Below, one piece after another: positions 1 through 12,042 of a stretch of 64,000 bases of DNA. The stretch lies in the NCBI GenBank assembly GCA_016802295.1, contig JAESIW010000020.1, forward strand, positions 3,871,302 to 3,935,301, written 5' to 3'. Numbering within the stretch: position 1 is the stretch's first letter; every line of letters starts with the position of its first letter. The stretch is from Brachionus rotundiformis (lineage: Eukaryota; Rotifera; Eurotatoria; Ploima; Brachionidae). The position numbers were made by a program, and so were the translations under genes. The notes under the pieces are model-generated. The model had not been told where the DNA came from and ran no database searches. It was given only the letters and a program-made list of their open reading frames with translations.

Positions 1-3000
1 AACGAGCCATACAACTACCCCTATCCATATCCAATGCACCAATACGGGTCTTACAACCAGCACCCACAACCCGGCTACAACTACAACTTCTACGCACAAA
101 ATCCAAACGGACAAGTTTATATGCCAGGGGCCAAGCCAGCCTTCTATCAGCACCAGTATCAGCCGCCCCAGGCCAACTTAAATGGTCAATTTAGCCAGGC
201 GAACACCATGATGAGTGATGTTAAGCAAAGTCCAAAGACACTTGAACCAAAAAACGACGCAACCCCTTCTAAAAAAAAGTCAAACAAAAAATCTGATGTA
301 AATAGTTTGTCTTATTTAAAGTTTGTTTTAGTTTGTATCTTTGTTTATTTGCAGAAATCGGCCAATGGCACCAATGGAAACGAAGAAGCTAAAAAGGAAA
401 AAAGTCCAAAGAAAGAAAAATCTCCACGCAGGAAACCATCAGCGGCCAACAATCGGAAGAAAAAAGACGACATTGCTAACACTGACCTAAACAATACCAG
501 CAATTCGTTTGACAATTCCATCGCCAATGAAAATTCAAATAGCCTTGTAAGTTTTCTATTAATAAGTATAATTATTGATAATTTTCTCTGTAGCGCAATT
601 CGTCTTTAGGCCCTTATAAAAATCTCTTATTTACTTGAAAATGATATCTTAGTTATTTATAAAAAATATATTTTATTTTATGAAACAATGAAATAAATGT
701 TTTGCTACCAATACTTCAAAAAACAATAAAAAATAAAATTTCTGATACAAAATTGTCTATCTATCTGTTTAAGAAATTTAACTACAGTTAAATTAATTTT
801 TGAGAATAAAAAATTATTTACATCAATTATAGGCCTTGTAGGTATACTGGGACTAAATTAAAGATAAAAACTACTATTTAGTATTTAATATACTTTAAAA
901 CATAAAATAGTTCTTGATTAATAATTAGAAATTTTTTGAAATGTTAAATATAAAATTAATTTTTAATCTTTATTACAAAGGTAAACACTTCGTCTTTAAC
1001 GAATGATAAGAGCAAGACAAGTGTAAAGAAAAAGGCGAGCAAGAAAAAGGCCAACAATGAGGAGAAAGAATCGACTGGAAGCACTGACGAGGATTACGAG
1101 GACGAGGAGGAGGAGTCCGGCTCGGACATGGACGAAGTGGTCAAAACGCCAAAGAACAAGTCGCCAAAAAAGCCGACCAAAACCACGCCAAAGCGTCAAA
1201 TAAGCACCAGCATATCGTCATCGTCGTCGTCGACTTTGTCCGACGAGAACTCAAGCGAAAAAATATCCAAAATAAGCGAGGAGAACACTAACGAGGACTC
1301 GACGTCGTCTTCGACAGGCTCAATGAAGTCCAAAAACTCCCAATCGTCTTCACTTTCGTTCAATATAAACAACATTCTTTCCAAGCCGCAAGCAAACATG
1401 GACATGCCAAGTCAAATGTTGCCACCGCGTTCGCCATCAAACGGCTCCAACTCTTCCTCAAACACGTCCACCGTGCTTAAACAGACAAACGTTCCATCGC
1501 CCTCCAACTCGACACCGTCTCCGTCGGCCTCGCCAGCGCACAATTTTCACAAAAATTTAAACAACATTCAGTACCAAATGTGGAAGAACCAAGGCGGCAT
1601 GTACCCACCACCGGTTCACACAGCCATGTTTCCGCCGCCAAACGAATACGCGTTTCAGACAAAAAATATGTCACCATCTGATCAAGAACGACCGCCGTCT
1701 ACCAAAACTCCAAATGAACTAATCGACAATAAAAAACTTTCCACACCTACTACGCCTCTAAATCAGGCTCGCTCGCCAATGGTCAGCAATCAAATACCAC
1801 CTGTACAATTCACTGATAATAGCAACATGTCGTTTAGTCAAGATCACGACGACGAGGCCAGCATGATGAGCGACGAAATGTCAAGTCCCAAGCTTAACTC
1901 TAAATCGCACAATACAGACATTCTTAACAAAATAATCGAGATGTCCAACGACGAGAATAGGAAGGATTTTGTGCAAAAATTGCAAAAAATTTGGGAAGAA
2001 AATTCGATTGTTTGCCGCACATTGCCAACGGTGAACAAACAAGTGCTCGACTTGTACAAATTGTACGTAATTGTGCGTCAAAAAGGCGGCTTTGTCGACA
2101 TAACCAAAAATAAGGCATGGAAAGATGTGTCAAGCACAATGGAATTGGGAAACTCGGCGCCAATCGCTCTTAACCTAAAGCGAAAGTATGCATCGTCTGG
2201 TCTTGTTCATTACGAGTGTAAATACGATTTGAACGGAGCCGATCCGAGGCCAATGCTGGCCGACTGCGAAAAACCGACCGCCAAGCCGAAAAAAGCCGAC
2301 ACCGAACCTAGCAATAACTCAACGCCAGCCAAAAAGGCCAAGCCAAAGGCCAAAGATAAGAAAGATGGCAAAAACGCCGAGACCTCCAGTCCAGCACCGC
2401 CGAGCGCCTCGTCCGCCTCGACCCCACAATACAATCCACAGCAACAGCAAACACCAGTGGCACCACCGTCTCAGCTACCACCTAATCCAAATCCGCCACC
2501 GCAGCCTCCTCAAATCAACCCACACTACGACTACAATCAAAATCACCCGTACCCTCAACAATACGCCATGCCACGAGCGCCCTATCCCTACCAGCACTAT
2601 TCACAGCCGAATATGATGCGCTATCCGCCGCCAAATCAGCCACCAAATCAGCAAATGATGCCGCCGCCTCAGCCATCCATGCATCCTCAAATGCAATATC
2701 CAATGCAGTTCAGCAATCAAATGAACCAACCAATGTCGTACCCACCATCGCCATACAATCAACAGCAACAACAACAGCAACAACAAAATCATGCACAAAA
2801 CCCTCAACAACCACCATCTCAGCCAATACACCAACCGCAGCAACAACAACAACAACAACAGCAGCAACAGCAACATCAACAGCAGCCTATACCGCCACAA
2901 CAACAGCCACCAATGCCTCAGCCACAACAACCGCCTATTCAGCCGCCTCTGCAGCCACCAAGCGCTCAAAATCATCAAATTCTCAGCTCTAAATTGTCCG

Positions 3001-5054
3001 GCTCGCCTAGTCCATTGATGAGTCTAAATCAAATGAGTCACAATCTAGGCCAACCTGGTCCAATAAACCGCAATGTAAATATGCATCATGTGCCAATGCC
3101 GCCCAATCAGTCCTATCACATGGCTCAGCCGCATCTAGCTCAATCTAGTCATGTACAACAAGTGCCCGCTCACGTTCAACAAACACAACCGCTCAAACAG
3201 CTTAAGATTGTGCGAGAACAAGCTTATCCGGCGGACAGTGTCGAGTCGACTGTTCCCGTTGAGAGCAAGAAGAGAAAATTGTGCGCCAAAGACATTACGC
3301 CACTAGATCCATGGAAATTGTACATGAGTCTTAAGAGTGGTCTATTGGCCGAGAGCACATGGGCCTTGGACGCTTTGAACATACTTCTATCCGACGATCA
3401 GACCATTTCTTACTTTCATTTGAGTCATTTTCCCGGCCTGGTCAACACATTGCTCGAGCACTTTGCCAAAAGTCTCAAGGCTTTGTTCGACGAGTTCAAA
3501 CACATACAAGAATCGTCACAAATGTATTCGTTTGACAACGAGAATGAGATTGAGCTAAACGGATACCACACCGATGAGCCGTACACTCGATTTGCCCACT
3601 ACAAAAAATTGAACATTAAATTTAGTGACTACAGAGCCAATAATGAATGGCTCGAGTACAATCGGCACATGCTCGATGCGTACTCGAACCGCTCAAATGG
3701 TCAAAATGGTCAAAAGAAACTAAAATGCCACAATGATGCATCATCATCGTCCTCAATGGACAGTAGTTACATTAAAATTAATTTCACAAACAAACATTGG
3801 TCAGAGAATGAGAAAAAGCTATTTTTTGGTGATTTTTATTCACATTTTAAAAGTGACCAAACAATAAAACAAAACGAACCGAGTGAAAATTTAGTTAAAA
3901 AAATGGACGATAGAGCTAGTCAAGAAGAGGACAATTTGTTCACATTGGCAAGTGAACATGAACAACAATTGGCCTATAGATGCAGTGTTATATCGACAAT
4001 AATCCGCAATTTGTCATTTGTGCCCGGCAACGATGTCGAGTTGTGCAAATCGAAAGCATTGTTGACCGTGTTGGCAAGTCTGTTGGTGCTCAGACACGAG
4101 CACGAGTTGGTTATTGCCGCCGAGCAGTCGGACACAGAGACCGACGCGTACGCCCACTGTGTGAGCTATTTAAAGAGCAAAAACTTGATATACAACAAGA
4201 TAAGAAAGGAGGACGAGATGAAGAGACAGACAAGAGCAGGCGACAAATGGTGGTGGGAATGTGTTCAATTGTTGAGAGAGAACACTTTGGTCACTTTGTC
4301 CAACGTGTCCGGAGCGCTCAATTTGAACAACCTAGACGAGCAGGCCATTGAGACGTACTCGCTCGGGCTCGTTCACTGGATAATATGCAAGTCGCACGAG
4401 GCCGTCGATCCGCTCAGCACGACCAGCGAGACAAACATGCTCTCGCCGCAGCGCCTATGCATCGAAATACTCTCCAAAATGAGCATCAACGACATAAACA
4501 TGGATCTTATATGCGCCAATTTGAGCCGATTGAGGCCGTTTGTAGAAAATTTTGTGCACATAATTTGCAGAGAATTTTTGTGCAAGAGAGACGAGCAGAC
4601 TCAGCGCGAGTTCAGCGTGGTGCTTTTGTGCGCACTGGCCAAGTCAGATCAGATCATGTCACGTGTAATAGCCAAGTACACGACGTGTTTTTTGTCTTTC
4701 ATTGAGGACTTCGAAGAGGTGGCCAGACGCTTTCAGCTGCTCAATCCAAACCACTTGCACTATCATCCCAATTTTATCCAGTCAAGTCACTCAATACCCG
4801 GCCACAACCACAATTCAAGAGTGCTCAACGAGCACATAAGCAACATAAACGAGGAAAACCTCGGCACTACCATTGACATGCTTAGACGGTGTTCAAACAC
4901 TTTAGCGTATTTGTCTGTGTATAGCGAAAATGTACCGTTTATATTAAAATACGAAAATCGTATTCTAGATTTAGTAACGTCACAATTTGTTGATTTTAAA
5001 GTGGCTCAAATTTTAGCTGAAGTCTTGTACAATTGTTCAAAAAAGTCAAATTAG
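1..5054 (+). CDS. ARID1: ARID1/Osa (BAF250) chromatin-remodelling subunit, 5'-truncated
   Basis: The reading frame is open from base 1, so the N-terminus lies outside the window. Exons by eye: 1-297, 355-546 and 981-5054, all joined in phase 0; the stop is at 5052-5054. The N-terminal part is rich in Pro, Gln, Ser and Lys. An ARID DNA-binding domain lies at about 1921-2230 (tryptophan in KIWEEN, the VRQKGGF stretch and the terminal KYASSGLVHYE). Long CAA/CAG-coded polyglutamine runs follow at 2760-2890. The C-terminal BAF250 homology region runs from about 3200 to 5030 (PLDPWKLYMSLKSGLLAEST near its start). ARID1 proteins are the large subunits that define the SWI/SNF BAF complex and work in the nucleus. 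The 57-nt first intron is a multiple of three and has no in-frame stop. ARID1 versus ARID2-type is clear from the BAF250 C-terminus. Confidence 0.93.
2760..2890 (+). repeat. Polyglutamine-coding CAA/CAG repeats
   Basis: Two impure CAA/CAG runs, roughly 2760-2790 and 2837-2885, encode glutamine tracts inside the ARID1 low-complexity region. Mixing of CAA and CAG codons interrupts the pure repeat. Such tracts are common in Osa/ARID1 proteins. Confidence 0.85.
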
Positions 5055-6049
5055 TTTGTTAATTATGAAAATATGTTCTATTTAGCTGAAAAAAGAATTA
5101 AAGGAAAATAGAAGAGAGAAAACAGTACTGAGGGTAGTCAATTAAGGCAACAAATAAAGTGTCCAAACCATCCAGACAAACATCTTACCATATATTGACT
5201 ATAGTGTGTGTATTTTTGTTTCATTCTAAACATAAAAAGTAAATAAATAAATAATTAAAACCATAAATAACAACAACAACAACAACAACAACGCCAACTT
5301 AAAATTATTCTATTAACTATTGTTCAATATTAATTGTATTAAAATTTAAAAAATTTAAATTTTTATAAATGTATTTTTTTTTTTTATTTTATGTCATCAT
5401 TTTTGTCTATTTCTCTCTTTTTTCTTTTTTTTTTTCTTCTTATTTCACTCTCTTCTCAGTAGTATTTTTAATTATTTTTTTTTGTTTACTATTTTTTTTT
5501 CACACTATTTGATTTATAAATATAAATAAAACGATTCATTTTTTTATTTTTTATGAAAAAAAAAATAAAGATTTTATTAAAAGAATAGTTTTTATGGAAT
5601 ATTTTAAAAAAATAAAAGTTTTGATAATTTGCTCAATATAAACTGACAGTTATCTTAAATATCTTTGTTTATTCAATTACAATTTATAATACTGTCAAAT
5701 AACAGAGCCACATGCGCTATTCCTCGGGATACAACCATCCCTACAGCATTTATTGTTAGTCGACTGAAGTTCACTTATTTCATTTGGTATTCACTTGTTG
5801 TTAGTAGTTTCACTGTAACCAAGAGATGTTGTATTTCGGAACCTATCCAAGATAAATGTAAAAAAAAAACTGTTTCCCAGTCAACCCAAATTTAATGATT
5901 CTTTAAAGATTTCATGAGGAATATTTGTAATGATTCTTTAAAGTTATTGGACCAAATTTCATTACATCATCAAATAATCATAAAGTAAACTTTTTAATTT
6001 ATTTTATTAAAAAAAATATTTTATAAATAAAAATTATTAAATTAGTCAA
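5055..6049. other. 3' flank of ARID1 and intergenic sequence
   Basis: No gene is supported here. The stretch holds an (AAC)n microsatellite at 5269-5292, several AATAAA-type polyadenylation signals, long pyrimidine-rich tracts at about 5370-5510 and a less AT-rich patch at 5700-5860 with an unconvincing 76-codon frame. Confidence 0.6.
5269..5292 (+). repeat. (AAC)n microsatellite
   Basis: About eight AAC units lie in the 3' flank of ARID1, next to AAATAAATAAATAA. Simple-sequence repeat with no coding role. Confidence 0.9.
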
Positions 6050-6524
6050 TTAATTAAACAAAAATTTTTTTGAAACTGTTATTTTTTCACCATAATTCCA
6101 TTTTCTGAATTTTATTTTTTTTGAGTCTTGAATGATCTGATTGATGCGTCCTTTAGCCAAACCAAGATCAAAGGTGCGATCTTTTGATTTGACTAACTCT
6201 TTAAAAAAAAAGGTTTAAAATTAAATATTTAGATTAAAAAAAATAAAAATTACCAAATATCACATTGATTTGATCTGAAAAATCGATCATTAGCTGGGCC
6301 ATTGTACGACTAACCTATTCTTTTCTGTCAGGGACTAGAATGAGAATTACTTTTCTGAATGTCCATGATCCTTGTTTTTCCCCACATTTATGTATTTCAT
6401 TGTAAATTTTGATTTTATCTGATCGAGATACTAATATTTGAGGAAATTCTTCACTCAAAACTACTTTTTTATTCAAATTGCTATCATCATTTGAACCATA
6501 TATATCTATAAAATTTCTTGACAT
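6050..6524 (-). pseudogene. Two-exon reading frame with an in-frame TAG, unrecognised
   Basis: Reading leftward, exon 1 is 6524-6254 and exon 2 is 6198-6050. They are separated by a 55-bp GT...AG intron of the local type, and phase is kept across the junction (ATATTTG / AGTTAG). The joined frame would give about 139 residues, starting MSRNFIDIYGSND and ending FLFN. A single TAG at 6317-6315 interrupts exon 1; the frame is open and protein-like on both sides (ILVPDRKE before, VSRTMAQLMIDF after). It may be a recently disabled gene, a readthrough stop or a sequence error. I do not recognise the family. The charged, mixed composition differs from the surrounding AT-rich noise. Confidence 0.4.
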
Positions 6525-8923
6525 TTTCTTGAGTCCGGTTTATTAATTACAAAAATTTGAAATTAAAATATCATTTATTTAAAGTATGATTAAAAAACTT
6601 AAGTATTAGAAATTGATTTTAAGTTTCTTTGAGATAATATTCAACTTTATATATTTTAAAAAGGGATTTTAAAAACTTCTCAGGCTTTCTAGTGTTAAGC
6701 AAACAAAAAACAATAAAAATTCATTCTTTCTACATAGTGGATATTAAAACTCATTTAAATTTAAGACATGGAAATTCGGTAAATGTTAAACTCATATCAA
6801 TTACTGAATAAACTGTTTGACTGTTTTATGAGAACTTTTTATTAACTTTGAAAATTTCTAATTTATTGTTGTCAAATTTATACATAATAATAAAACAATA
6901 AAAAAATAATTGAATACATTTTTTGGTATATTTGAAGTCGATTAGTCGAAAATTCGACTTTAGCTGTGTCAACTCACAAAACTTTATTCTTCAAATTTTG
7001 ATTAAAAAGAAATAACAAAATTTTGATGGGTTTTACATTTTTTTTCGCAAGTCTTACCCATACAAATGACTCATAGTTTTCCTCTATGACAGCCTGACAA
7101 AATGAGCTATTATTTATTTTATTGTGACAAATAATATTTTTGAAAAACCTTAAAAAAGTGAAAGAAAGATATCATTTGTATACCTTTCAATAATGATTTT
7201 ACACATATATTCAATAGAATGTAAACTTTTAATTAATTGACTTTTTTGAAAATTTTAATTTTAATTTTTGCTTTTTTTTTCTTAATTTTTGTATGCAAAT
7301 AATGCTCTTTTTTTTAATTGTATGAGTTATATTAAATCGTGTCTCTTTATTTAAATTTAATAATTAAAATAAATAACTTAATAATGCTTGCATCAAACTT
7401 GAAATTCGGATTAAATGGCATTACGTTTTTTAAGGGACACATTTAATGCTACATATATTTAATCAATATTGTGAGTTATCTATTGATTTTTATAAAATTA
7501 TTACTACCTAAGCGTTGAACCCTTAAATCCAAACTAATTTGGCATCAAATATTTTTAATATTCAAGGTTGCGTTAGTTTTGGAATAAAGTTTACTCTTTA
7601 CTTTTCGAATTAAAAATTTTTAATAAATGCGATTATTTTGGTGTGATATGCTTTGCAGCTATTTTTAATTATTTTTAGCATTTTCTTTGTATACACAATC
7701 AACAATAAAGGCCCAACAAAAACAAGTAAGTGTACTTGATGAAACTGAAGTTAATTTTAGGGATCGATCTGTCTAAAAATTCCTTAATAAATATAACTAA
7801 ATCAAGTTTGAATCCAAAAGATTGGTAATACAGATGTGTGGTAAAACAATATGCTCAGTTTATGGAACCGATCAAGCATTTTGTCTTCAATACATACCTT
7901 ACACTGAATAGTAATAAAAAAAGTATTCAAAATTTTTGTGGGAAAAACCAGCTCTATTTGATGAATTTTATGGTTGCTATTTTGATATCTTTGATATTCT
8001 AATAGTTAGATTTACGAATTAATAAAATTTTTAATATTTGTTACTTAAAACTTAATTTTGTTTGGAGGGCTTTTATAAAGATGCTAAAAAGGAAAAAGTT
8101 TAAAGAAAAAAGATTAAAAAATTTAATTTTTACAATTTTTTATATCCTTAAGGATCTTTTGATTTAGACTGATCAAGATATCTTGAAAAAGTCTAAATCA
8201 AATTAAATAGAACTAAGCAAAAAATAATTTAATTGCATTTGGCTCGCAAGCAATGTATTGCGGCTAAATCACTGAAAAGTAAAATATCACTGCTTTAATC
8301 CATTATCTTCTCATAATGGTTGGCTCCTATAATTAACTAATTCTTTAATAGAAGAGCATATCAAACTATTCCAAAAGGAGAAATCATTGACACCAGAGAA
8401 AAGCTTTAAAAAATGCATGGATTTCGCGAGGGACTACTTGTGCAGCCATGCTTATCCTTGGTATCTCTGAATACAACGACTTTGACTGAAGAAGAGCAGG
8501 GATATGAGGTAATCAGAAGACAACCATTTAACATTTTAATTATTGTTTTTATGTTTTTAACAAATATTTTAAGAGAAAGAATCTTTTGATTGTATTTTTA
8601 TTTAATAGCGCCACGATATTAAATTAGCAAGAAAAAAGTTAAATTTTTTATTTGATGAGAACTAAAATAGCTTTTATTAAAACCAGAACCTGAGCTCCTA
8701 AAGTGAAATAAAAAACAGGCTTTATATGAAGAATATTTTAAAAATTCTTATTTCAATATGAAATTTGCTCTTTATTTTATAAATAACAAAATGTAAAGAA
8801 AATTCTTTCAAAAATTCAATTTTTTATAAAAATTTCTATAATGAGAAAAATATTTCATATTAAGCAGAGATTGATTAAAACATAGTAAAAATTTATGAAA
8901 ATAAAATAATCGATTTTTAAATC
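6525..8923. other. Intergenic region with decayed coding relics
   Basis: No intact gene was found. The region holds a probable transposase relic (7715-7911) and a 40-codon open stretch at about 8345-8467 whose product contains MDFARDYLCSHAYPWYL, preceded by an AG acceptor-like site and followed in another frame by LTEEEQGYEV then GT. These look like remains of a broken gene that I could not identify. Confidence 0.5.
7715..7911 (+). pseudogene. Possible piggyBac-like transposase fragment, decayed
   Basis: One frame, interrupted by two TAA stops, reads VLDETEVNFRDR, then KFLNKYN, and ends near YIPYTE. The order acidic LDE(S/T), F-x-R, K-x-(F/Y)-L..K, later Y.PYT resembles the start of the piggyBac DDE catalytic region. 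The stretch is short and the match is by eye only. No terminal repeats or TTAA target sites could be assigned. Confidence 0.3.
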
Positions 8924-10370
8924 ATGGCGAACGATAAGGACAAGGAAAAGGTGAAATTTATGTATCAAGATGGAGAGACCGTGTTATGTTACCATGGACC
9001 ATTATTATACGAAGCAAAAGTAGATTTTTTTGAAGAAAGATAAATTTTTTTAAAAATAAACTTTAAAGTGTGTGAGATCAGAAATACGGAACAAAGTATC
9101 TCATTACTTAATACATTATAGCGGATGGAACAAAAGGTAGCTTAAGTCCAGTTTATAACTAAATTTTTAATGCTCTTTAAGTTGGGATGAATGGGTTACC
9201 TGTCCAAGAGTTTTGAAATACAACGAAGATAATCTTAAAAAGCAACAAGAACTTTTGGCTACTCATGGGTAGAAAATAGACTTACTAAACCATTTTGTTT
9301 AAAGTTAATTAACTTAAAAACTAGTACAAGCAAAATAGCTTCGAAAATAAAGTCAAGCTCTAGAAAACATGTCAACACAATGCTTGAAAAAAATGCTGAT
9401 TTGGAAAAGTTAACTCAAGAAGAGAGAGGTACATATTCCATCAAATTTTTGTTTGTATTAATTTTCTAATTTAACTTAGAAAATAAGAAAAAAAAACAAA
9501 AAGTAGAAGAATCAAATGATATGGTGTGAATTTTTTAATATTTTATTATTTAATTAAAAAATTGACCTTTTACAAAGATTGATAATTATAAAGTTCAAAG
9601 CGAAATAACCATAAAAATTCCTCAAGATTTACAGCAAATTCTCATAGAGGATTTTGAAAATATTTCAAACAACAAGGTGATACTTGAAATTTTATATTAT
9701 ATTTTATTAAATGTCAAAAAAGTATAAAATAAACAAAAAAATTTTTTATTTATTTAAGCTTGTATCCCTTCCCTCCAAAAAAAGTGTCAAAGAAATTCTT
9801 GATGAATATACTGATTTCAAACTTGAAAAAAAATTTGACAGGTAACTGTAAATTGTGTGATAAAATAAAAAATAAATATTATATTATAAAATATTTTATT
9901 AAAGAAATATTATAATCGAAATAGTCGAAGGGATTAAAGACTATTTTGATGCATCAATATCATGTCGACTGCTTTACAAATCGGAAAAAAATCAGTACAA
10001 CGAAGTAAATTAAGAAATGTACAATTTGATTTTTTTAATTTATTTAATTAAGTTGATTACAAATTCTAATAAAAACCCGAATGAAATTTACGGCAGCATT
10101 CATCTAATGAGACTTTTGGGTAAAATTTAACTTACTAAGAATTTGGCTAATTTCTCATTTAAAGCAAAGATCGGCGAGATGCTATCTTATACCTATTGGG
10201 ATGAAGTTTGCATTAAGCAATTGGTATTTTACATTGAAGATGTCATTATGTAAAGAAAATATTTTAAGGCTTAAAGTTAATCATTATAAATTATTTAAAA
10301 AAGGTATTTGAACGAACATAGATCGAGTTTATTCACGTCTAGCATGTATGAAACCCAAGGCCAAAAATAA
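8924..10370 (+). CDS. MORF4L1: MRG15 / MORF4L1 chromo-barrel and MRG-domain protein
   Basis: Eleven exons join in phase to a 299-residue protein: 8924-9019, 9069-9136, 9182-9268, 9325-9428, 9480-9523, 9578-9676, 9759-9841, 9905-10004, 10053-10119, 10165-10249, 10304-10370. Introns are 43-82 bp. The N-terminus (residues about 8-82) is a chromo-barrel domain: VLCYHGPLLYEAK, then HYLIHYSGWNKSWDEWV, then RVLKYNE. A lysine-rich linker follows. The MRG domain begins near IPQDLQQILIEDFE and includes YWDEVCIKQLVFYIED near the end. MRG15 reads methylated H3K36 and serves the NuA4/Tip60 acetyltransferase and Sin3-HDAC complexes in the nucleus. Length is close to the family's. No single exon exceeds 104 nt, so the gene is invisible as an ORF. 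Confidence 0.93.
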
Positions 10371-10852
10371 TTTGTTTAATTAAGAACTATATCTTGTTAA
10401 TATGTCATGTAAATTTTATAAAATAAAAATTTTAATTAATATTTTTGTTGATGAATATAATTTTTGGAAATTAGTTAGTAAAATTTCAAGATAAAAAGAT
10501 GAGACATATGGCCATTTATAAAAGCGAAAATTTTGACTACTTTTATTTTAGATAACTTTTTCAGTATCACAATCAAAATGACACAATATGTCAAAAAATA
10601 TCTCTAAATCAATTTTAAATATGCCAAATCTTATCAAAAACCATGGAAACTATCTATTTTAAAATCTTTTTTACTTTATCTTAAAATTTAACCCGATCTA
10701 ATTGTTACATAATTACTAGATGAATATTTAGAAGCCAGGTAACATGTTGTGATATCCTGATATATAAAATTTTATAAAAGTTAGAAAATGAAATTTTTAA
10801 ATTATCTATTTAATTTTTTATCAAATAAAATAGAATTAGATTTTAGAAGAAA
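10371..10852. other. Intergenic, no gene seen
   Basis: AT-rich spacer between MRG15 and the next single-exon gene. Nothing beyond short A/T tracts and candidate polyadenylation signals is visible. Confidence 0.6.
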
Positions 10853-11872
10853 ATGAGTGCTCTGGCTTTTACAAAATACTATGAAAATTTGCCATATGAC
10901 GAAAAATTTATACAATTCAATCGCTTTGCTAGACTTAATAAAGATAAGCCAAAGGCGCCTAGAGTAAAGCTAAGTACCAATTATGAGACTTTGTTTAACA
11001 TTACCAAAGCAAAAGATTGTATTGTGTCAAATTTCTGCAACAATCAAAGTTTTTTGGAAAATGATCGCTTTACCAAAGATAGCTTTTACAAGATCTACAA
11101 TTTTTTAAAAAGCACCAAACATGACGAAACTGAATTAGCCCGAACTATATTTTTACTTCACTTAAGCAAATCGAACGCTGATTATCTAATTTTTGGTTTA
11201 TTTTTCAAAATTTTTGATTCAATCGAACTTGTCGACAAAAATGCGTCCATAAACAATGAACTCCATTTTTTGTATGAGCTATTCCTCAAATTGAAGAATA
11301 ACAAAATAATCCAGGAAATTATTTTAAAAACAGTAAAAACAATTTTTGGCCAGAATGTAAATTTAAATTTCAATGATTTGAAGATTTTTTTTTTTAATTG
11401 CTCAATTGAAAAATTACGAGGATTTGCAGGAATTGGTCGAATATATGTGGGCTGCAGGCCTTTTTTGAAAATGTTACACGAGTTGACCAAATTTCTTTCC
11501 AAAGAAGACGCTCGGCTAATTATTAAACTAGAATTCATAAGGGTTTTTATTAATTTAGTCACACATTCAATGATCAGAAGTGTTAAAAAGGACTTGAATT
11601 ATTGGAATCCTAGGTCATTTGGAAAATTTAATGAAGTTAACAGAAAATATCGCCTAGATATTGGCAATAGAGCGGAGCAAAATTTATTTTTAAATCAAAT
11701 AAACTGGTTCCAATCGGGTCTCAATGGTACAAATTTGAAGCTTGATCAATGGAAATTATTTTATAAATGTTTATTTATTGATATGATGAGGCCAAATGCG
11801 TTCATAGATAGCGAAACAGGGGTAGTAAATAAAAGTAATCAGAATTTTATTTTAGGAATAGACTTTTTTTAG
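10853..11872 (+). CDS. Unrecognised single-exon protein, 339 residues
   Basis: Uninterrupted frame from ATG 10853 to TAG 11870-11872 in DNA where random frames this long are not expected. The protein starts MSALAFTKYYENLPYDEKF, has no signal peptide or clear membrane span, and is rich in Lys, Asn, Leu, Ile and Phe with a mostly helical look. A more conserved-looking central part contains FAGIGRIYVGCRPFLKML, and a later part NYWNPRSFGKFNEVNRKY. I do not recognise the family. It lies between MRG15 and G6PD on the same strand; no functional link is implied. Lack of introns beside heavily split neighbours may mean a young or retroposed gene. Confidence 0.75.
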   Translation: MSALAFTKYYENLPYDEKFIQFNRFARLNKDKPKAPRVKLSTNYETLFNITKAKDCIVSNFCNNQSFLENDRFTKDSFYKIYNFLKSTKHDETELARTIFLLHLSKSNADYLIFGLFFKIFDSIELVDKNASINNELHFLYELFLKLKNNKIIQEIILKTVKTIFGQNVNLNFNDLKIFFFNCSIEKLRGFAGIGRIYVGCRPFLKMLHELTKFLSKEDARLIIKLEFIRVFINLVTHSMIRSVKKDLNYWNPRSFGKFNEVNRKYRLDIGNRAEQNLFLNQINWFQSGLNGTNLKLDQWKLFYKCLFIDMMRPNAFIDSETGVVNKSNQNFILGIDFF

Positions 11873-12042
11873 ATAATTTAATAAAATATTTACAAAATAT
11901 TTTTTTTTAAATTAATAAAATTTTTAAAAAAATCCAGTTTTTTTTAGAATTAGGTTTGTTCTAGTAAAAAATATTTGAGAGTTTATCTAATTATAAATTA
12001 TTTTGAGAAGCTTGAAAATTCTATCAAAATTATTTTAAAAAA

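Noticed and set aside
34..609. A 191-residue gene starting at base 34
   Set aside because: The frame is already open at base 1 and passes through a spliced 57-nt intron and into a second intron; it is part of ARID1.
2601..2978. 125-codon minus-strand frame rich in Leu, Trp and Arg
   Set aside because: It is the antisense of the CAA/CAG and CCN codons of ARID1; composition reflects the repeat, not a membrane protein.
3980..4705. Two plus-strand frames of 123 and 106 codons inside ARID1
   Set aside because: They overlap the conserved BAF250 C-terminal region in another frame and have arginine-heavy shadow composition.
5665..5895. 76-codon frame MFIQLQFIIL... downstream of ARID1
   Set aside because: No domain, no splice partner and an unconvincing composition; left as intergenic.
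11182..11562. 126-codon minus-strand frame inside the 339-residue orphan
   Set aside because: Shadow of the longer plus-strand frame, which has the better start and composition.
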